DNA of 64,000 nt. It comes from Glebionis coronaria. Taxonomy: Eukaryota > Streptophyta > Magnoliopsida > Asterales > Asteraceae. The DNA is taken from positions 288,690,140 to 288,754,139 of the forward strand of contig CM046875.1 of the NCBI GenBank assembly GCA_025667525.1, read 5' to 3'. Of the stretch, positions 57,621 to 64,000 are shown piece after piece. The number at the start of each line of letters is the position of its first letter. Within the stretch, counting starts at the first letter, position 1. A program made the translations under genes and the position numbers. Under the pieces are notes generated by a model, which saw only the letters and a list, made by a program, of their open reading frames with translations, did not search any database and was not told the origin of the DNA.

Positions 57621-59330
57621 ACCTCTAATTCATACCCTTAATTGACAAGGAGATCATTAAAAGCAGTTTGAGGAGAATAACTATCTGAAAATTTCACATG
57701 AACCTGGCTACTTGACTGTTATTCTTGAAGTTTGTGTAAACTACTTCTTAAAGTTATCAATACTTGAGCCTGAGCAGCAAGAATATTAGCATGACCATCC
57801 TTTGCCCGCTCTAAAGAAGAAACCTTGGTACAAAGATCAAAAACCATCAATTCAAGTTGTGACAATCTATCCTCAACACATCCAAGAGAAGTAACCCTTG
57901 TTGGTTAATCATTGGATCATGTTGAGGTCTTAGGAATGTTACTCCTCCCCTATGCTACATCATCCATAGTAGGAGTAGCCTCACCGGTTCTACTAGGCTC
58001 ACCAGCACTAGTAGTCTCATCTTCTACAAAGCAAAAAGTAGACACCCTGAAGCTGAGAAACTTGAGATTCTCTCTATTTCTAGACCTAGATGTTGAGGAA
58101 ATTTGGTGTGAAGTAGAATGCATCTCCTCAATTATGGGTGATGCGGGTTGGGACACTGTTGGGCTTGCTGTTCCTTCATCAACACCAGCTTGTAACATAG
58201 AAGTTGTCAATGGAACTACCACACCAGTCCATTTTTCTGTATTCCTCTTCATTTGTCAAAATACCATGCTTGTTAAAGTAGGAACTTTGTACTCCCTTTG
58301 GTGATTACCCAAAGAATGTCCCAGACCATTAATAATTGTCATGAGAAATCTTGGATACATTTAAAATTTGTGAGGACTTCCTATATTGTTCAACATATTG
58401 ACAAACATTAAATGGAAAAAGTTGAAAGTTCTTTGAGGAGAGAGACAAACCAAAGAAGTTGCAAGTAGGGGCGGGAATTGGGTGGGGTCAATCAGGTTCG
58501 GGTCAATTCGGGTCGGGTCAAGTTGGGACAAGACTAAAAAAATTATACCCGAACCCGAGCCTAATTAGAACTAGGGTTAGTCGGGTTCGGGTCAATTCGG
58601 TTCGGGTCAATTCTGTCCGGGTCAACTCAGGTTCGGGTCAACCCGAGTATAATTAAAAAATTAAAAAATTGGCTTATTTAAATATATTTACAAGGTAAAA
58701 TGTGTTAAAAACTCGGGTCAAGTTGGGTTGGTCGGGTTCGGGTTAAGTCGGGTCGGGTCAATTCGGGTCAAGGCTAAAAAATATAAACCCGAACCCGAGC
58801 CTAATTAGAACTCGGGTGAATTCGGGTCAACCCGAATTGACTTGAATATGTTTTTGAACCCGAGTGACCCGACCCAAATAGGCTTATTCGGATTCGGGTT
58901 GGGGTCGGGTCAAATTTTTTGACACCCCTAGTTGCAAGATGACTGCCAAATTGATCCTAAGATGCCTTCTTCTGACTCATGCAATGCAAAAGATAATGAA
59001 CCAAGAATCTCCACTGTGGTGAGAATGCCCCTTTATAGAAAGTGAATGACCTATTCCCCACATAGCCAAGTGCCTCCATTCCATCCAGGATTTCAGTATT
59101 TAGAAGTGTAAAGACCCCATCTACATCATTTAACCTAAGATATTCCCTGACATGAGCTTCTATATAATTAGTTCTTTCTTATTGACAATGGCTTTGATCA
59201 CTTCCTCTCTATGAAAATTTTCCACAACAGCAGTTACCTAAAATTGATGAATAATAGATTTGAGTACTTTAGGGTGTACTCTATGAGCATGATATATGTG
59301 ATTGTTTCTCAGAAAATCAAGAATTTGAAA
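57621..59330 (-). pseudogene. Degenerate 3' ORF of an older copia-type element
   Basis: Minus-strand pieces in order: EAHVREYLRLNDVDGVFTLL and LDGMEALGY near 59.1 kb, then FTFYKGAFSPQWRFLVHYLL, LVCLSPQRTFNFFHLMF, MYPRFLMTIINGLGHSLG and a serine-rich tail with a coiled coil (CVEDRLSQLELMVFDLCTKV). I recognise the FSPQWRFLVH ... YPRF pattern from long Asteraceae retroelement proteins where it follows or accompanies copia pol; its function is unknown to me. The hAT-type MITE interrupts it at 58466-58930. Stops and shifts make it a pseudogene. Confidence 0.5.
58466..58930. mobile_element. hAT-type MITE made largely of GGGTC/GACCC words
   Basis: It begins TAGGGGCGGGAAT and ends GACACCCCTA, imperfect terminal inverted repeats of the TAGGGGTG type. 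It is flanked by the perfect 8 bp duplication GTTGCAAG (58458-58465 and 58931-58938), which is the hAT signature. The interior is dense in TTCGGGTCAA and CGGGTCGGGT words and contains a repeated segment (CCCGAACCCGAGCCTAATTA at about 58546 and 58784). No transposase is encoded. It removes nothing from the interrupted frame other than by insertion. Confidence 0.88.
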
Positions 59331-59821
59331 GAAAAACTCCTTACCAACATCCTTTTCTAAATATGAAACTTGGTTATGCTTCTCACAAAATGAAAGAATT
59401 GACATGGTTATTTGTAAGAATGAGAAGGATAAATCCTAGGATAAAAATCGACAAAGTGTTTTGGGTTAAGATGACCAAAGTAAAAAGAAGATTAACGGAA
59501 TTGGTTTATATAGTTGAGTTGAAAGAGTTTGATTGGGCCGTGAGATTCAAGTTGCTAAATTATAGGGTAAGACTAGGCAATGATTTATTCATTGAAAAGA
59601 ATAAGTAAATACCTTTTAAAAGATTACATAGGGTTGAAGTAATTAGCACAAAACCTCCCAAAGGTAACTTTGTAAAATTCCTTCCAAACTATAACTAACG
59701 GGAACCCACCAGAATTAATTTACACCACAAGCATTATAGCTAATGCTACCAGCGCTAATTCTTAAACTAGTAGTAAACCCCATCTGTCCCAAATAGCCAA
59801 ACCCAAAAAACTTTCCAAAGA
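59331..59821. other. Unassigned AT-rich interval
   Basis: Between the older copia ORF and the chromovirus LTR. One 81-codon plus-strand frame (59363-59608) has no recognisable motif and I do not accept it as a gene. Probably decayed retroelement sequence. Confidence 0.3.
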
Positions 59822-62800
59822 TGTAACACCCCCAAATATTCATACTTTAGTTCAGCGGAAGAGTCGTTGGTGTTACGGGATAGCACATTACTCAAATCAT
59901 AGACAACGCTTAAAAATCGCGTTGTTTAGTAATAAAGCATTTTCCATTCATGAATATCAAATTACATAGGTCCTCAGGTCATAATATGTCATACAGATTT
60001 TACAAAACATTTGAATGGAAATTTTATTAAATGCGGGCCATAAATTTTTTGTCGTCTTCCCGAGAATTACCTTCAAGTACCTAAGATAAAACATGTTAAA
60101 AAGGTCAGCGAAAACGCCGAGTGAATCCTAGAGTTTAATAAAAACCATTAATATATCACCGGTATGTAATTATTACCGAAATCATTTTTGTACAAATCTT
60201 TGTCGTAGGCTATAAAATAGGAAAAGACATTTTATATAAATATTTGTCGAAAATCATAATATAGGATTTTTCCTTCAATACCATTATACGAACCATTGTC
60301 GTAAAAACATCATACAATACGTTTTAAAACGTTGTATAACATTTAATAAAAACCGTTATATGAAAATGGTTATGTAAAACCAAAACACGAACATAATATC
60401 AGTAATAAGACCCCTCATTGCTAGTCAGGAAATATAATATAATTCAATGTGTATATCAGTATTTTCGTTATTGGATTATTATAAGCCGCATGACATTGCT
60501 AACTTACTTTAACAAACAACGAGTAGCTAACCCGTAATTCCTTTGCCCATCTAAAACAGAGTGTCGTCACAATAATCACGCTTATATAAATCTTCTCATA
60601 CATAAATTCGCTTACCAATCAATGTGGCACGACGGGGATCAACCGTCAAGGCACGAACTGGAGTGATCTTACCCAAATAGTACTATTATATGAATAAGCG
60701 TCTACCAAATCCGGGTAGTTCACAATTCATGCTAATGGGACTTTTAGTAACATAACCTAACTAATAATAATCCATTTCATTTCATTCTTCGGGTCATATA
60801 ATCATTCATCGTGTCATATAATCATTCGGGTCCATATCAATAAGCAAATAATCGGGACAACTAGTGTCCTATTTTTATTAAAACTAACATGTTATCTCCC
60901 TCGCGGGCTTATAAAACATTTCATAAAACATTTAAAAGAGTGCGAGGCAATGAACTCACGTCGATTGGGAAAGGCGGGCTATCGGCGTTTTGGATGTACG
61001 GTATGTGCTTCAATCACGGAAACCTAGACAAATAATGCTCGGTCTTAGACTCTTGTCCAATGACTTTATAAAAATAATGGTTATATATATATGATGATAT
61101 CATAAGTATGATGATGATCAAGTGGGATTCTGTCTCTTCATACAACATTATAGTTGTTATGTGTTAGTCAATTTAGACTAGTTATACTAGTTTCAACCCA
61201 TTTGCATATTAAGGCCCAATAAGCTATTAAAAGCCCAATACATTATATTAGTCCATTTATACTTTCAATACCATGCCTATACTCATATGTTGGGTCCAAG
61301 TGGGTTAAGCCCATGAGTAAGTCCATTTGTGTTTAGCCAAACTAGTTGGGCTAATGGTCCAATAAGGCTACTTTGGCCCGTTAATGTCCATAAGTTATAA
61401 AGCTCGTGTTTATCGGTTTTTACCTGTAAAATGTACTTACATATTAGTAGATGAGTTATAAAAAATTTACATTAGACGGGTCCGACCGTCTAAGTTTTAT
61501 TCGGCGAAAACGTTAATCTTTCGGTTTGAGCCGAAAAGACGTAAAACTCATATATATAGTTTTATAACTTTAGAAAACATTTGAGTTTGTATTTTCATAA
61601 AAATGACATACTTATTTATCAAAGTATATAACTTATTTTATAAGTATTATCATAAGTTAGGTTTTACATATGTATTTTATAATAGTATTACTTGAGTGCT
61701 CATTTTATATTATATACTTTTATTTCCAAATCTGATTATCAAAATCACTTTCACCATTATTACCATATCTTGAGTTCTACAACGAGATAGAAGCTCAAAT
61801 TTGGGCAGCACAAACTATATAATATGCTACAAATAACTCCATTTTAGCTACTACTCAATCATAATCTAAGTATCCCTAATAATTCGTCCAAAACAGACTA
61901 TACAAATTTGAACCTTAATAGTATTTTGATCATATCTTGCTCATTTTATTGATTCAATTGAGTGTCCAACTCCCCACACATGTAAAAATCATATATCTTA
62001 CTGTATGTTCAATAATCCAAGTCATTTTACCAAGTTATCATATGGTTACTTACTGTTTTATACAGCCTATAAATTTAACCATGATTTTAACATCTTTTCA
62101 TGTAGATTTTTAGTCTTTTTAACCAAATCAGTTAACACAAAATCCCCACATAATATTTTGATCATCATTCATCATCATATACATATACATTTATAAAGAA
62201 AATACATGATTACTTTTACAAAATAACAAGAGGATAGGAAGAAACAATCTCTATACCACCAAAGTGATGAAAAGGTTGAGATTTTGGATGAATAAGGCTT
62301 GGTTTTGACACCAAACCTCATGGACTTAGAAAGATCATTTTTGCAAATCCCCAAGAAACTAAACTTCTTCAAAAAAACAGCCCTTGATCTTCATGAAATC
62401 TCGTTTCTAGTTGTTAAGATCACCTCAAATCTTCATAACTTCAACTTGGCTTCAACATATGTTGATGATAGCCTTTGTTTATGCCTAGATTTTTTTGATA
62501 GTGGTGGTGTTAGGGTGATTATGGGACACCAAAGGAGAGAGTAGAGAGAGATTGGAGTTGTTTGCATGTATCAAGTGTGTGTAAATGGTTTGAGTTGGTT
62601 GTTTTAAGGTTTGGATGGTTTTGGTCAAATGAGAAGGACATGTGTCCTACACTTGGCTAAGATAATGACACCAAAGGGTGTTGGTGTTTTATCTTGCCTC
62701 CCATGGTGAGGTGGTGGGACAAGTGTATACTTGTCTCACCTCTATTATTTTACGGGTACTTCTCGATTCTAGTTTCCTCGATTTACGTGCCCTCAGGTCG

Positions 62801-63243
62801 ATTTATGAAAAACGTTTTTATAAATTATGAATCAACGACACAAAACGAATCTAATAAAAATTGTCTCATCGAAAACGGAGCACAAAAGCGTAAATACTTA
62901 AACCTAGGGTTTCCGGTTTAATCGTAAAAGACGTTAAATTATGCACGTAGGTCCTAATCTCTTCTTGTAAATTTGTGAGTTTATGAACCAACACAAATTA
63001 AAATTCCAAAATAATATTCGAGAATAAATTTATTTCCTGAAATGTCGGAATGTCACCAAAAACGGTGTATGTAAACGTAAGCACGTAACATAGAGTTCTC
63101 CGGTTTAGACGTAGTCGATACTACTTTAAAACGTAAACCCAAATTTCTTCCCAAAAATGAGTGTCTTCATAATATAACATTAAAATAATGATTTTAAATA
63201 ATACTTGAGAATAAAATATCGACCATAAATTGACGGATTGTCA
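59822..63243 (-). repeat. LTR of a second chromovirus (Tekay-like), minus orientation
   Basis: The plus-strand left edge TGTAACACCCCC is the complement of the GGGGTGTTACA LTR end seen at 9878. The right edge GATTGTCA is followed by TAACCCC-type sequence whose complement resembles the TTTGAGGATAAAG... polypurine region at the end of chromovirus coding sequence. Near the right edge a segment of about 187 bp is duplicated in diverged form (about 62870-63056 and 63057-63243), each copy ending in GTCA. Only one LTR is in the window. Confidence 0.55.
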
Positions 63244-64000
63244 CGGTAGTTACCCCTAAAGAGGATCTTTATCCTCAAAGATAGATTTATCTTACTACTC
63301 GCTTCTTATAGAGTTAAAGCCATGTGGGTATTTCCTCCACATTCGGTCTTTTCTCTCAAGTGTAGTCCGTTAGAATACGTGAGTTTCATCAAACATAACT
63401 ACGGGAATACGATCAGGCATAAGTTGACTTACTTTCTCTATCCATGATGTTCACGGGTTTCTGATGAATTCAACTTTTTGTCGATCCGAACTTCATTAAG
63501 AAATAATCAGATTTTCACTTGATAGACATTTTATCAAGTTCGTTATACGAAACATAACTCATGCAGCCCTTGAATTCCTAGGGTAGATCCAGTTTATATG
63601 CCTTTAAAACCAACTTTTTACATTATCTAAATGGTCCCATACAACGGGGACTTATTTCCCATGATCTTTCAGATCATCAATTCACTTTTCCATGGTGAAA
63701 GTTTTTGGCATAACTTCCCTACCCATCCTGCACTTCAAGATCTACATTTCATATTCACATAACCTCCTGCCCACTACTGGCAATCAATAATCAGATCCTA
63801 ATTTCAACAATCATTTCAGGTCTCGCGGGTCGGGTATTTTGTAAGGTTAGGTTTGTCATCATAGGCAACCTTAAACATAAAAGACATGTCTAACTCACAA
63901 TGGGTGTATGTCGGGGATCTTCATCCCAACTCCCACCTCCAGGTGTTCTTATATTTAGATCCTCACAAGATTCGATTTCGATCCTAGTACGATAATTATT
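63244..64000 (-). pseudogene. pol: Decayed C-terminal pol/chromodomain region of second chromovirus
   Basis: Directly upstream (sense) of the LTR, minus strand. Fragments such as LERKDRMWRKYPHG (about 63330) fit the end of a chromodomain (consensus ATWE-E--MR-KYPH). Several stops and shifts occur and I cannot trace integrase with confidence. Confidence 0.35.

Noticed and set aside
59363..59608. 81-codon plus-strand frame
   Set aside because: Basic, low-complexity composition, no motif and no neighbouring gene; not enough support.

Overview
This is plant nuclear DNA from a retrotransposon graveyard. I see no host gene, tRNA, rRNA or CRISPR array. Almost every base can be assigned to LTR retrotransposons stacked inside one another. 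The Athila, TAT and chromovirus families indicate a eudicot. The gag-linker of the copia element near 55 kb and the extra copia ORF at 57.6-59.3 kb resemble proteins I associate with Asteraceae retroelements; that family assignment is from memory, not from a search.

Layout. (1) 1-9878 (+): 3' part of a degenerate Tekay/Del-type chromovirus (protease-RT, then RNase H-integrase-chromodomain, then a 2.6 kb LTR). It is split at 1218 by a 4.1 kb composite of small LTR elements (1219-5340, target duplication TCACT) whose centre is a head-to-head inverted repeat. (2) 9949-13874 (+): a non-autonomous copia-like element with 282 bp LTRs. (3) 13875 to about 54950 (-): a TAT-lineage gypsy element with archaeal-type RNase H, cut into three pieces by two Athila insertions: A1 (18250-43982, TSD CCATG) in gag and A3 (about 45303-54427) in the leader. 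(4) A1 is itself split in its integrase by a near-intact second Athila, A2 (24102-35225, TSD GACAC). (5) About 54950-57620 (-): the 5' end of a copia element into which TAT inserted; it sits in an older copia-type 3' ORF (57621-59330), which also carries a 465 bp hAT-type MITE with a perfect 8 bp duplication. (6) 59822-64000 (-): the LTR and decayed C-terminal pol of a second chromovirus. The nest is therefore up to five levels deep (old copia, copia-2, TAT, A1, A2).

How the parts work. The autonomous families carry the usual gag, protease, RT, RNase H and integrase set. A3 and the small composite keep LTRs, priming sites and gag-like sequence but lack pol, so they would depend on relatives. 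A2 is the least damaged: its coding capacity is broken by one in-frame TAG and one single-base frameshift.

The least expected signals are regulatory and shared across families. One is a short word, ATTCCGAT or ATTCCGGAT in the sense strand, repeated many times in the transcribed 5' leader of four different elements. Another is a C-rich/G-rich inverted repeat next to the TATA box of several LTRs. A third is a GAACG/CGTTC hairpin of variable stem length just downstream of the primer binding site in all three Athila elements. A3 also carries an unfamiliar acidic ORF where pol should be.
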